Part shown: piece by piece, positions 1 through 5,643 of the stretch
How the letters are laid out: each line of letters opens with the position of its first letter
Numbering within the stretch: position 1 is the stretch's first letter
Assembly: GCA_042217615.1 (NCBI GenBank)
Contig: JBDGSI010000051.1
Location: forward strand, 1 to 13,067
Source: JBDGSM01 sp042217615
GTDB taxonomy: Archaea; Nanohalarchaeota; Nanosalinia; Nanosalinales; Nanosalinaceae
DNA length: 13,067 nt
Direction: 5' to 3'
Made by a program: the position numbers and the translations under genes
Notes under the pieces: model-generated
What the model saw: only the letters and a program-made list of their open reading frames with translations
The model's database searches: none
What the model was told of the DNA's origin: nothing

Positions 1-1044
1 CTTTTTCATCTCTGTCGACGGATTCTGAGGTGAAAGAGACCTGCAAGCCGAGTTTATAGAGGCCTTTTCGAAAGTACCTATTTTCCTTGCCTCTTCAGAC
101 ACAGAGTTTTTACATCTCCCAATCAAAGGCCTGTGCACAGGCTTGCTGACCTGTGAAGAAGTTATCTCCAGGTTTTGACCTGTCTGAGATGATTTCTGCC
201 CCATGGACTCTCCTGTTACAAGGCCTGAAAGCCCCTCTTTTTCAGCGATTTTTTCCGCCACTTTAAACATTAAAGCCCTGTGAAGAAGCATTCTGCCTTT
301 ACCTACACTCATTAACTCTTTATTGACCTCTTCCATATCTACCCTGTATGCCTCCCATTCTTTTGAAGGATTAAACTTCTTCAATTCCTGTACCGAGGCC
401 TTAAACCTTAGAAAATGGTCTTCTGCTGCTATAGGTTTATTGTAAAAGTAAACAGGAGTTATATCAGCTCCTCTCACCATAATTCTGTAGGCTGCGACCG
501 GTGAATCTATTCCTCCGCTGATTAAAGCTGCATATCTTCCCTGTGTTCCTGCAGGGAAGCCTCCCGGACCTTTCATTTTATCAGTATACATATAGGCGTT
601 TTTCTGCCTGAAGTCTATGTGAAGCCAGGTTTCAGGAGTTTCAAGATCCACAGAGCTTCCTGAAAATTCTTCTACATGCGATCCAAGTTGTTCTGCTATT
701 TTACGGGATGAAAGACCTACCGCACCAGTATTTACATCCAGGCCAAATGTTTCACCATAGTCAAACTTTTCTGAGGCCTTTTCCAGTTCTTCAATAGTTG
801 GTTCTGTTCTTACTGCCGGTGAAACCGATTTTACCCCGGGCATGTGTTGGATTTTCTCTGCTGCTTTATCTGGGTTTGAACTGTATACTGTTATCCTTGA
901 GTTCTGAACTGAGACCTTCCTGTAATCTATTTCACTGTCTATCCTGTCTTCTATTCTTTGTCTAAGTGTTTGAACCATTTCTCTTTCGATTCTGGCACTT
1001 TTAACACCTATCTCACCGTACCGGATAACAGCTACTTCTTCCAT
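1..1044 (-). CDS. thiI: tRNA 4-thiouridine synthase ThiI (3' end cut by window edge)
   Basis: Probable ThiI, which adenylates U8 of tRNA and transfers sulfur to make 4-thiouridine; in some organisms it also serves thiamine thiazole synthesis. I translated it by hand: 348 residues are open from the ATG at 1044 to the window edge with no stop, so the C-terminus is missing. The N-terminal part (about 1-60) and a THUMP-like region (about 60-150) precede a PP-loop ATP pyrophosphatase motif SGGIDSP at 176-182. GESMGQKSSQT at 279-289 matches the ThiI-type GESxGQxxSQT block, and HRPLIG and RKIGTFE follow as in the family. A Cys at 334 lies near where ThiI proteins keep a catalytic Cys. No rhodanese domain is visible, but the end is not seen. 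A GGTGA ribosome site lies eight bases before the start, and the upstream exported-protein gene ends 16 bases away, so the two are probably one operon. Confidence 0.93.
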   Translation of the reverse strand, partial: MEEVAVIRYGEIGVKSARIEREMVQTLRQRIEDRIDSEIDYRKVSVQNSRITVYSSNPDKAAEKIQHMPGVKSVSPAVRTEPTIEELEKASEKFDYGETFGLDVNTGAVGLSSRKIAEQLGSHVEEFSGSSVDLETPETWLHIDFRQKNAYMYTDKMKGPGGFPAGTQGRYAALISGGIDSPVAAYRIMVRGADITPVYFYNKPIAAEDHFLRFKASVQELKKFNPSKEWEAYRVDMEEVNKELMSVGKGRMLLHRALMFKVAEKIAEKEGLSGLVTGESMGQKSSQTGQNLEITSSQVSKPVHRPLIGRCKNSVSEEARKIGTFEKASINSACRSLSPQNPSTEMKK

Positions 1045-1052
1045 CTGTTTAT

Positions 1053-1059
1053 TCACCTT
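1053..1059 (-). promoter_or_regulatory. Ribosome binding site of thiI
   Basis: Read on the minus strand the bases are AAGGTGA, complementary to the archaeal 16S rRNA 3' end, eight bases before the ATG at 1044 and immediately after the stop codon of the preceding gene. It fixes the thiI start and suggests the gene is translated from a shared mRNA. Confidence 0.75.
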
Positions 1060-1060
1060 T

Positions 1061-1570
1061 CTAAAAACGTGTACCTGGCTCCCTCTCCCTGAACTTTTTG
1101 GGAAGATCTAGCTCCATATAGGCTTCTGCACGTTTCTTACTGTTTTCTCCAACGACCACCGCCAGACTATCCCCCTGACCTATCTTTCGGGAGGCCCTGA
1201 ATTCTTCTCCGTTCAGCAGCGCTGTCATGTTTCCACAGTACTTTTCCTCCGGCGTTTCAATACATGAGGCCTGCTGATTCACTGAAATGTTCAAGGAGTC
1301 AAGGAATTCCTTCCAAGTAGCCTCTCCCTTCACATGTACAACATTGGCAGATCCTTTCTTCAGAAAGGCCTTATCGCTCTGAGACCTGTATTTCTGCTGG
1401 GAAAGATCTATCCTGGAGTTATTTGCGTACAGAAACACTAATGCATACTCGGGGCTTTCTTTCTCTTGCTGTTGAAAAGTTTTAAACCCTTTATTTGCAT
1501 GTATTCCTGCTGTGAGGCCTGTAAGCACTGATGCCAGTAAGATTGCGGCTGTAAGCTCTCTGGAGTTCAC
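1061..1570 (-). CDS. Small exported or membrane-anchored protein of unknown function
   Basis: 169 residues. Residues 4-24 form a hydrophobic signal or anchor segment (TAAILLASVLTGLTAG), so most of the chain should lie outside the cell. The mature part has two cysteines nine apart (CIETPEEKYC, near 103-112) that could form a disulfide. The order of elements (IDLSQQKY, VVHVKG, TWKEFLDSLNI, the cysteine pair, LNGEEF, GDSLAVVVG) resembles from memory a family of small exported archaeal proteins with a beta-grasp-like end. I cannot name a function, and the resemblance needs a profile search. The start is GTG at 1570: no in-frame ATG lies near, and a TATA-like box sits 24-33 bases upstream, which suits a leaderless message. 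It leads the operon with thiI, but a link to thiolation is not shown. Confidence 0.75.
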   Translation of the reverse strand: MNSRELTAAILLASVLTGLTAGIHANKGFKTFQQQEKESPEYALVFLYANNSRIDLSQQKYRSQSDKAFLKKGSANVVHVKGEATWKEFLDSLNISVNQQASCIETPEEKYCGNMTALLNGEEFRASRKIGQGDSLAVVVGENSKKRAEAYMELDLPKKFREREPGTRF

Positions 1571-1593
1571 TAACTAAGAAGTGACTGTTAATT

Positions 1594-1603
1594 GATAAAA
1601 AAC
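1594..1603 (-). promoter_or_regulatory. TATA-like promoter of the exported-protein/thiI operon
   Basis: Minus-strand sequence GTTTTTTATC is centred about 28 bases before the GTG at 1570. In archaea that spacing places the transcript start at or next to the start codon, so the message is probably leaderless. Confidence 0.5.
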
Positions 1604-1668
1604 CGTTGAAAAGGTAAGAAAAGTAGGGAGGAATCTGTAAAGGCCTTTAGGTGAAGAGCTTCTATGCT

Positions 1669-2049
1669 TCAGTCTACGATCTCCCCGAATGCGAATTTTC
1701 TTCCGACAGAAGTTATCTCTACTTCGTAGGTTTCATCGACTTCTCCGCCAGGTACAAAGACTACGAATCCTTCTACTCTTGCGATTCCATCTCCTTTGCT
1801 TCCAAGGTCTTCTATCTCCAGTTCTACTGTTTCTCCTTCACTAACTGGTTTATCGTATTCTTCGTCGTCTTCGGAGTTTTCCTGTTCTTGAGTTTCTTCC
1901 TGCTGTTCTTCTACTTCCTCTTCTTCTGTTTCTTCGACTACTTCTTCCTCAGGTTCAGGCTCCTGTTCGAAGTCCTCTTCTGATTCAGGTTCGGGTTCTT
2001 CGGTTTCATCTACCTCTTGCACCATATGCTCTTCAAAGTTATCTGACAT
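1669..2049 (-). CDS. TRAM-domain RNA-binding protein with long acidic N-terminal arm
   Basis: 126 residues in two parts. Residues 1 to about 67 are low complexity and dominated by Glu (EPEPESEEDFEQEPEPEE and similar), with almost no positive charge. Residues 68-125 form a TRAM domain: VSEGETVELEIEDLGSKGDG, then a GFVVFVPG turn, then VEITSVGRKFAFGEIV at the end. Stand-alone TRAM proteins in methanogens and haloarchaea bind RNA and have been described as RNA chaperones, some cold responsive; here that role is inferred. The acidic arm is unusually long for so small a protein, and its GAA/GAG repeats create a false Phe/Ser-rich open frame on the other strand. The ATG at 2049 is preceded by AAGGTG at 11-16 bases and a TTTAAA box at 2101-2107. 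Confidence 0.88.
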   Translation of the reverse strand: MSDNFEEHMVQEVDETEEPEPESEEDFEQEPEPEEEVVEETEEEEVEEQQEETQEQENSEDDEEYDKPVSEGETVELEIEDLGSKGDGIARVEGFVVFVPGGEVDETYEVEITSVGRKFAFGEIVD

Positions 2050-2212
2050 GACAAATAAACACCTTCAGTTAAACGGTAACTAAGAGTTTACACCGAGAGC
2101 TTTAAAAAACAGGAATTAACAGGAAGTCCAAAAACACAGATTCATTCTCTCCAGCAACAAGTGATTAGTTTTACAAAGCTCTAACTCAAACCACGGTTTA
2201 GGACGAACGCAA
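2050..2212. promoter_or_regulatory. Divergent intergenic region between TRAM and Roadblock genes
   Basis: 163 bases with no gene. It holds TTTAAA within an A/T run at 2101-2107, which is 52-58 bases before the TRAM start and could serve that gene. For the Roadblock gene the best TATA-like stretch is TTAGTTTTACA near 2165-2175, about 40 bases before its ATG, with no clear ribosome site. Both assignments are weak. Confidence 0.35.
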
Positions 2213-2578
2213 ATGACAAGCAAAGAAGAAAAACTGATGGAACCCCTCGAAGACCTTGGAGACGTAAAAGGAATAAAAGGAGCAGCGGTCGTCAGAAGAG
2301 ACGGATTACTGATAGCATCAAACCTAAAAGGCGACATAGACGACGACCAAGTAGGAGCAATGACCGCTTCAACTGTAGGATCAGGAGAAACAGCAAGTGA
2401 AGCATTAAACATGGGAGATGTTAATCAAGTTACTATAGAAAGTGAGGAAGGTAAACTGATCAGTACAGGTGCAGGAAGTGAAGGAATACTGACAATACTC
2501 ACAGAAGAAGACGTAAACATGGGACTGATCAAAGTAGAAATGACCGACGCAGTCAACAAAGTCAAACAGGTGCTTTAA
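2213..2578 (+). CDS. Roadblock/LC7 domain protein (MglB-like)
   Basis: 121 residues, the normal size for a single Roadblock/LC7 domain. The fold pattern is clear: an N-terminal helix (KEEKLMEPLEDLGDVKGI), then GAAVVRRDGLLIAS, a helix with AMTASTVGSGETASEAL, the strand VTIESEEGKLISTGAG, the strand GILTILTEEDVNMGLIKVEM and a final helix. In bacteria and archaea these proteins dimerise and regulate small Ras-like GTPases such as MglA. No GTPase is nearby, so the partner is unknown. Codons are strongly A/C-ending, unlike the HAD gene downstream. The gene ends TAA immediately followed by the ATG of the next gene, so the two are almost certainly co-translated. Confidence 0.88.
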   Translation: MTSKEEKLMEPLEDLGDVKGIKGAAVVRRDGLLIASNLKGDIDDDQVGAMTASTVGSGETASEALNMGDVNQVTIESEEGKLISTGAGSEGILTILTEEDVNMGLIKVEMTDAVNKVKQVL

Positions 2579-2890
2579 ATGGACTATGAAACAGTTATCC
2601 AGAAGATAATTGAAAAACAGGAAGACACTATCGGCGACATCGCCAGAAAAAGAGCAGAGAACATAGAGATCATAGAAATCGAAGATGGAGAAATAAAATT
2701 CAACGGAGAAGCAGGGAAAAGCGATGTAAAGGCCTTAATGGACGAATACAAAGAAATTCAAGGTCAGGGAGCTATCGGAATCGCCAAGAAAGCTGTTTCA
2801 GAGGCCTTAGACGGCGATACAGACATTGATTTACCTGAAGAAATTCTTCCTAAGGAAGTTAAAGAGGAACGCTTTGCCTCCGCGATTTAA
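2579..2890 (+). CDS. Small acidic protein of unknown function joined to the Roadblock gene
   Basis: 103 residues, not recognised. Its ATG directly abuts the upstream TAA (TAAATG), so it is probably translated by reinitiation in fixed ratio with the Roadblock protein. It is mostly charged and helical: a start helix (YETVIQKIIEKQEDTIGDIARKRA), a short beta-like stretch (IEIIEIEDGEIKFNG), and a second helical part with IQGQGAIGIAKKAVSEAL. There is no signal peptide, membrane helix or cysteine. The tight coupling suggests a partner or effector of the Roadblock protein, which is inference. It contains two AGGCCT motifs. Confidence 0.75.
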   Translation: MDYETVIQKIIEKQEDTIGDIARKRAENIEIIEIEDGEIKFNGEAGKSDVKALMDEYKEIQGQGAIGIAKKAVSEALDGDTDIDLPEEILPKEVKEERFASAI

Positions 2891-2909
2891 CACAGCTACA
2901 AGCAGATTT

Positions 2910-2940
2910 CTTTCAGAAACTGAAACATCGGCGCCCGGAT
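2910..2940 (+). repeat. Imperfect direct repeat of the tRNA-Ser 3' end and flank (left copy)
   Basis: Two exact blocks, CTTTCAGAA (2910-2918) and CGGCGCCCGGAT (2929-2940), recur in the same order at 3067-3075 and 3083-3094. The spacer is 10 bases here and 7 in the right copy. The 12-base block in the right copy lies inside tRNA-Ser (acceptor and T-stem side). The copies are 154-157 bases apart. This could be a degraded attachment site or a partial tRNA duplication. Confidence 0.6.
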
Positions 2941-3080
2941 CAATGAACGAACTGTCCACGGAAGCATTCGAAACTCGCAGAGTTTCTGCAATTCCAGAAA
3001 ATCAGAGATTTTCGACCAGTTCATATTTCCGCGAGGCCTGCTACGGCAGGCCTCCTGATGATGAAACTTTCAGAAGTTTC
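2911..3080. other. Cluster of perfect hairpins: candidate structured RNA or palindrome family
   Basis: Five inverted repeats occur in 170 bases with no credible protein. H1: TTTCAG, loop AAA, CTGAAA (2911-2925). H2: GAAACTC, loop GCA, GAGTTTC (2970-2986), extended outward by GCA/TGC and GGAA/TTCC with small bulges (2960-2995). H3: GAAAATC, loop AGA, GATTTTC (2997-3013). H4: nine pairs around TACG (3033-3054), a UNCG-type loop on the plus strand. H5: GAAACTT, loop TCAG, AAGTTTC (3063-3080). GAACTG at 2949 and CAGTTC at 3017 can pair and enclose H2 and H3 as a three-way junction. H2, H3 and H5 share a GAAA...CAGA...TTTC plan but differ at stem positions where both partners changed. The transcribed strand is unknown: it could be downstream of the Roadblock operon or a trailer of the tRNA. 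I do not recognise a known RNA family. Confidence 0.5.
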
Positions 3081-3094
3081 GCCGGCGCCCGGAT
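3067..3094 (+). repeat. Imperfect direct repeat of the tRNA-Ser 3' end and flank (right copy)
   Basis: This is the right-hand partner of the repeat at 2910-2940. It begins inside hairpin H5 and runs into the acceptor and T-arm side of the tRNA-Ser gene. Confidence 0.6.
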
Positions 3095-3251
3095 TTGAAC
3101 CGGGGAGGGACGGGTATGTCCCAGCAGATACTTCTTAACTAGTTATGCTGTAATCATCAGCCCTGGGATAAAGGCCTCATCGGATCTGCTGAAGTTGCGG
3201 TAACTAGTTGGCTCGAATCTGCCGCGTTCAGCCAGACTCCGCCACGCCGGC
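3080..3251 (-). tRNA. tRNA-Ser (anticodon CGA) with an 82-base intron
   Basis: The mature tRNA reads UCG codons. On the minus strand the acceptor GCCGGCG (from 3251) pairs with CGCCGGC (ending at 3081). The discriminator base is G73 (3080), as in serine tRNAs, and CCA is not encoded. The D-stem is GCG/CGC with GG in the loop. The anticodon stem GCAGA/TCTGC closes a loop TT-CGA-GA once the intron (3130-3211) is removed; the anticodon is at 3213-3215. The long variable arm has a GGGAC/GTCCC stem, typical of type II tRNAs. The T-arm is CCCGG, TTCAAAT, CCGGG. The intron sits at the canonical 37/38 site and can form a slightly relaxed bulge-helix-bulge. A T-rich TATA-like box lies about 30 bases upstream. 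Hairpin H5 starts on the discriminator base itself. Confidence 0.93.
3130..3211 (-). other. tRNA-Ser intron (between positions 37 and 38)
   Basis: 82 bases. A nine-base inverted repeat (AACTAGTTA at 3201-3209 on the minus reading, TAACTAGTT at 3137-3145) forms the outer helix. Exon TTC at 32-34 pairs with GAA near the intron end to give a three-pair inner helix plus a G.A mismatch, leaving three-base bulges A36-G37/C and G-T/A38. Each bulge would be cut after its second base, as the archaeal splicing endonuclease does. The intron contains one AGGCCT. Confidence 0.8.
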
Positions 3252-3276
3252 TGATTTTGTCTGTAGAGGTGAAGGG

Positions 3277-3286
3277 TTAAAAAAAC
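3277..3286 (-). promoter_or_regulatory. TATA-like promoter of tRNA-Ser
   Basis: Minus-strand GTTTTTTTAA is centred about 30 bases before the tRNA 5' end at 3251, the normal distance for an archaeal TATA box driving a tRNA. Confidence 0.5.
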
Positions 3287-3319
3287 AGTTTTTTGTAGAG
3301 TGCTGGAGTGGGGAGAGAG

Positions 3320-3325
3320 TTTAAG
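3320..3325 (+). promoter_or_regulatory. TATA-like promoter of the HAD gene
   Basis: TTTAAG is centred 27 bases before the ATG at 3350, which suits a leaderless transcript and argues against the GTG at 3308 as start, since the box would then lie inside the coding region. Confidence 0.5.
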
Positions 3326-3349
3326 TTTTTCTGTGGCAACTGGTTTCCT

Positions 3350-4021
3350 ATGGAGTTCGGCTCTGTAGTCTTTGACATGGATGGAGTGATTCTAAACTCG
3401 TTGATAGATAATGAGGAATGGAAGTTCAAGGCTGTGGAGAAGGCCTTGAGAGATGTAGGAGTTGAACCTGAGAAGCTTTCAAGAGGCGAGAAACGTGCTT
3501 TGCTGGGGGATAAAGGTTATTCTCAGTGTGTGAAGACTTCTAAAGAGGTAGGTGTTGATCCTAGGAAGGCCTGGAGCGCTATCGCCGAGCAGACAAGTAT
3601 GGCGCGGAGCAGGCAGATGGAGGAAGGTAATTTTGAGCTTTATCCCGGTGTTAGAGACCTTATTGAAGGCCTTCATGATGAGGGGGTTGAGCTTGGGATT
3701 ATAAGTAATGCTCCGGAGTCTGCTGTGAAGCTTACTATTGAGCATTTTGATTTGAAACGTTTCTTCAAGTTTTATGCCGGTGTCCGCAACTTTGAGGATT
3801 TGCAGGCTCGGAAACCGCATCCTAACCATCTGGAGTTGGCGAAGGCAGAGCTTAAACGAAGTCCTTTTGTATATGTTGGAGATGCTGAGTCTGATTTGAT
3901 AGCTGCCCGGAGAGCGGGTATGGATTCTATCTGGGTTAAACGTGGAGAGGCTTCTCATGATGTGGAGCCGGATTATACTATCGATAGCGTTGAGAAGATC
4001 AATGAAATAGTCCTGGACTGA
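3350..4021 (+). CDS. HAD-family phosphatase (phosphoglycolate phosphatase-like)
   Basis: 223 residues, normal for HAD subfamily I phosphatases that hydrolyse small phosphate esters; the substrate cannot be told from sequence. All four motifs are present: I FDMDG (nucleophile D9, general acid D11), II IISNA (Ser near residue 118), III the lysine in RKPHP, and IV VGDAESD with the metal-binding aspartates. The helical cap lies between motifs I and II (about 15-90). The frame extends back to a GTG at 3308, but I chose the ATG at 3350 because HAD proteins begin close to motif I and a TATA-like box sits 27 bases before it. Codons are strongly T- and G-ending, opposite to the Roadblock gene. A run of seven T follows the stop, and the gene converges with ncsA. 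Confidence 0.9.
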   Translation: MEFGSVVFDMDGVILNSLIDNEEWKFKAVEKALRDVGVEPEKLSRGEKRALLGDKGYSQCVKTSKEVGVDPRKAWSAIAEQTSMARSRQMEEGNFELYPGVRDLIEGLHDEGVELGIISNAPESAVKLTIEHFDLKRFFKFYAGVRNFEDLQARKPHPNHLELAKAELKRSPFVYVGDAESDLIAARRAGMDSIWVKRGEASHDVEPDYTIDSVEKINEIVLD

Positions 4022-4033
4022 ATAGAGAACATG

Positions 4034-4040
4034 TTTTTTT
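4034..4040 (+). terminator. T-tract terminator after the HAD gene
   Basis: Seven T directly downstream of the HAD stop, in the 27-base gap to the convergent ncsA gene. Archaeal polymerase often terminates at such tracts without a hairpin. Confidence 0.45.
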
Positions 4041-4048
4041 GTAAAAGC

Positions 4049-4978
4049 TTATTTCCGGATGTCTTCTAGTAGCTGGCATTTCCGGCATATTCCTCCGCTG
4101 CAGGGCTCACCGCATCTTTCGCAGGCCTTGATATCGTCTTTTTCGCTCCAGTCAATGCTTTCTTCAACTATGTCGCTGACTTCTCTGCCGTTGGCTACAA
4201 TCCTGTGTTTGGTTCCTGGCATCTCGTTTTCAAGACGGTTGAGGAAGGCCTTGACCATCGGCCTCATGGAGGATTCCTGGACGTGAGGGCATTCATCGAT
4301 TACACCAAGGTCGTGGAGACGGGAGTAAAGCGCTACTTCACGTTCCGGAAGATCTCTTAACGGTTTGATCCTTGGTACAAACTTGTCATGGTCTACCGGG
4401 TCGTCTTTAGGGCCGATCCTGGCCAACCGGTTTAAATCACCTCTCAAATGGTTCATCATGATCGCCTGGGCCTCATCATCCAGATTATGGCCTACGGCAA
4501 GTTTGTCTGCGTCAACCTCTCGAGAAAGCCTGTTCAACACATCTCTTCTTAATATACCGCAGTAAGTGCAGTTGCTTTTCCCAAGGCCTTTCTCAATCAC
4601 TTCATCCATAGTAAGGTCAAAGTAATCGCTGTAACGTCCAACCTGGAACTCTACCCCTAACTCATCACATAAATCCTTGCCAGCCGAAATTGATTCCTGC
4701 CTGTAATCCTCTATACCTTCGTCAACGGCAACAGCAACAATCTCAATATCAGGCCTTTCACCGAAGATTTCAACAAGTTGCTGAAGCATAACAGCAGAGT
4801 CTTTGCCCCCAGAAAGGCCTACAGCGATTGTATCTCCTGACTCCACCATGTTTCCTTCCCGGATAGTCTGCTTAACCTGTTTGTTAACATCTATGGAAAA
4901 ATGCTTTTTGCAAAGGCCTCTGCCCTCGTACTCACGGAAGATAACTTCCTCGCCGCCGCATTTACTGCATCCTTCCAT
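4049..4978 (-). CDS. ncsA: tRNA 2-thiouridine synthetase NcsA (Ncs6/TtuA family)
   Basis: 309 residues. Members of this family adenylate a tRNA uridine and insert sulfur to give 2-thiouridine; the archaeal NcsA type acts on U34 of Lys, Glu and Gln tRNAs, usually with ubiquitin-like SAMP sulfur carriers. Visible features: an N-terminal zinc site (C4, C7, C23, H26), the PP-loop SGGKDS at 56-61, the iron-sulfur triad C137, C140 (NCTYCG) and C230 (DECPH), GHNLDDEAQ at 163-171, and a C-terminal zinc ribbon (C286, C289, C298, C301). All expected ligands are intact. A TTG two codons earlier (4984) would also open the frame, but the ATG at 4978 fits the family start. It lies 66 bases downstream of the acidic membrane protein gene on the same strand. 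It contains six AGGCCT motifs. Confidence 0.93.
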   Translation of the reverse strand: MEGCSKCGGEEVIFREYEGRGLCKKHFSIDVNKQVKQTIREGNMVESGDTIAVGLSGGKDSAVMLQQLVEIFGERPDIEIVAVAVDEGIEDYRQESISAGKDLCDELGVEFQVGRYSDYFDLTMDEVIEKGLGKSNCTYCGILRRDVLNRLSREVDADKLAVGHNLDDEAQAIMMNHLRGDLNRLARIGPKDDPVDHDKFVPRIKPLRDLPEREVALYSRLHDLGVIDECPHVQESSMRPMVKAFLNRLENEMPGTKHRIVANGREVSDIVEESIDWSEKDDIKACERCGEPCSGGICRKCQLLEDIRK

Positions 4979-5044
4979 TGACAATCACTTTTTACATCGG
5001 AAAATGTTTTAGGCCTCACCCCCGGGAAAAAGAAAGATTTTTCG

Positions 5045-5551
5045 CTACTCTTCTCCGTCTCCTTCACCTTCATCTTGGATAAAAAGTTCTTCATCTGCGT
5101 AAACCACTTCATAATCCCGGATTTCCTCTGGGCCATTGTAAGGATCTCCCTCAGTCTCTTCTCCTCCTGAAAGATATTTCCAGCCTAAACCTGCTGCTCC
5201 CAGGCCTACGCCTAGAAGGCCTCCGCTCCAGAGAGCAGTAGTTGCCAGCGAGTATCCTAGAGCGTTTGTTCCAAAGCTTAAAGCTCCGCTGGCGAGGCCT
5301 CCGCCTAGAAGAGCGCCGGTTTTTCCGGAGAGGTAGTTCTTCACTGACTCAAAGTATCCAGAATCTTCATTCTCTTCAGGTTCTGAGGAAAGAGCCTCTT
5401 CAATATCATAATCTTCGTGGATTAAAACCTCTTCCCTATCGTGTAATACTCCCTCAAGTTTGCCTTCCAGTACATCCCAGTCACAGTCCCCTACTGTGTA
5501 TCCTGTCTCTTCCAGATGTTCTTCAATGTCTTCTTCCTCTCCTTCCGGCAT
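5045..5551 (-). CDS. Acidic membrane protein with glycine-zipper hairpin, function unknown
   Basis: 168 residues, not recognised. A strongly acidic N-terminal half (about 1-68) is followed by a 50-residue glycine- and alanine-rich hydrophobic stretch (GALLGGGLASGALSFGTNAL, then LWSGGLLGVGLGAAGLG), then an acidic tail ending in EGDGEE. The hydrophobic part probably makes two close-packed helices rich in GxxxG spacing, a glycine zipper as seen in oligomeric membrane proteins. Its two halves look like a duplication: AGGCCTACGCCTAGAAG at 5202-5218 and AGGCCTCCGCCTAGAAG at 5295-5311 differ at one base and encode LLGVGL and LLGGGL. A TATA-like stretch (5578-5587) lies about 32 bases before the ATG. 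It may be co-transcribed with ncsA, but no functional link is evident. Confidence 0.7.
   Translation of the reverse strand: MPEGEEEDIEEHLEETGYTVGDCDWDVLEGKLEGVLHDREEVLIHEDYDIEEALSSEPEENEDSGYFESVKNYLSGKTGALLGGGLASGALSFGTNALGYSLATTALWSGGLLGVGLGAAGLGWKYLSGGEETEGDPYNGPEEIRDYEVVYADEELFIQDEGEGDGEE
5202..5311 (-). repeat. 17-base internal repeat in the glycine-zipper gene
   Basis: Copies at 5202-5218 and 5295-5311 match at 16 of 17 bases and each starts with AGGCCT. They encode the LLGxGL cores of the two hydrophobic segments. Confidence 0.6.
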
Positions 5552-5635
5552 ATATTAGTAGAAAACCAGAGCCAATTCTTTTATTTCTTACTGGTGACAA
5601 CAACCAGGTTTTGTGGGTCTTCTTCCGTGGATGGG

Positions 5636-5643
5636 TTTATATA
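5636..5643 (+). promoter_or_regulatory. TATA box of the nucleotidyltransferase gene
   Basis: TTTATATA is the clearest TATA box in the window, preceded by a purine-rich GGATGGG. Its centre is 37 bases before the ATG at 5677, giving a short leader of roughly ten bases. Confidence 0.65.

Noticed and set aside
1651..1983. 110-residue plus-strand frame rich in Phe and Ser
   Set aside because: It is the mirror of the GAA/GAG-rich TRAM gene, where TTC and CTC runs avoid stops. It has no protein-like features.
2895..3026. 42-residue minus-strand frame beginning near 3026 (MNWSKISDF)
   Set aside because: It has no ribosome site or promoter of its own and lies wholly in the palindromic region; probably chance.
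2891..3080. CRISPR array or RNase P/SRP RNA
   Set aside because: The hairpins are not evenly spaced identical repeats, and the conserved cores of RNase P and SRP RNA are not visible.
2826..3098. 90-residue plus-strand frame over the hairpin cluster
   Set aside because: It starts inside the unknown-protein gene in another frame, crosses all the palindromes and ends inside the tRNA. Composition is not protein-like.
3308..3349. GTG start 14 codons earlier for the HAD protein
   Set aside because: It would place the TATA-like box inside the coding region and add residues before the HAD motif that the family lacks.
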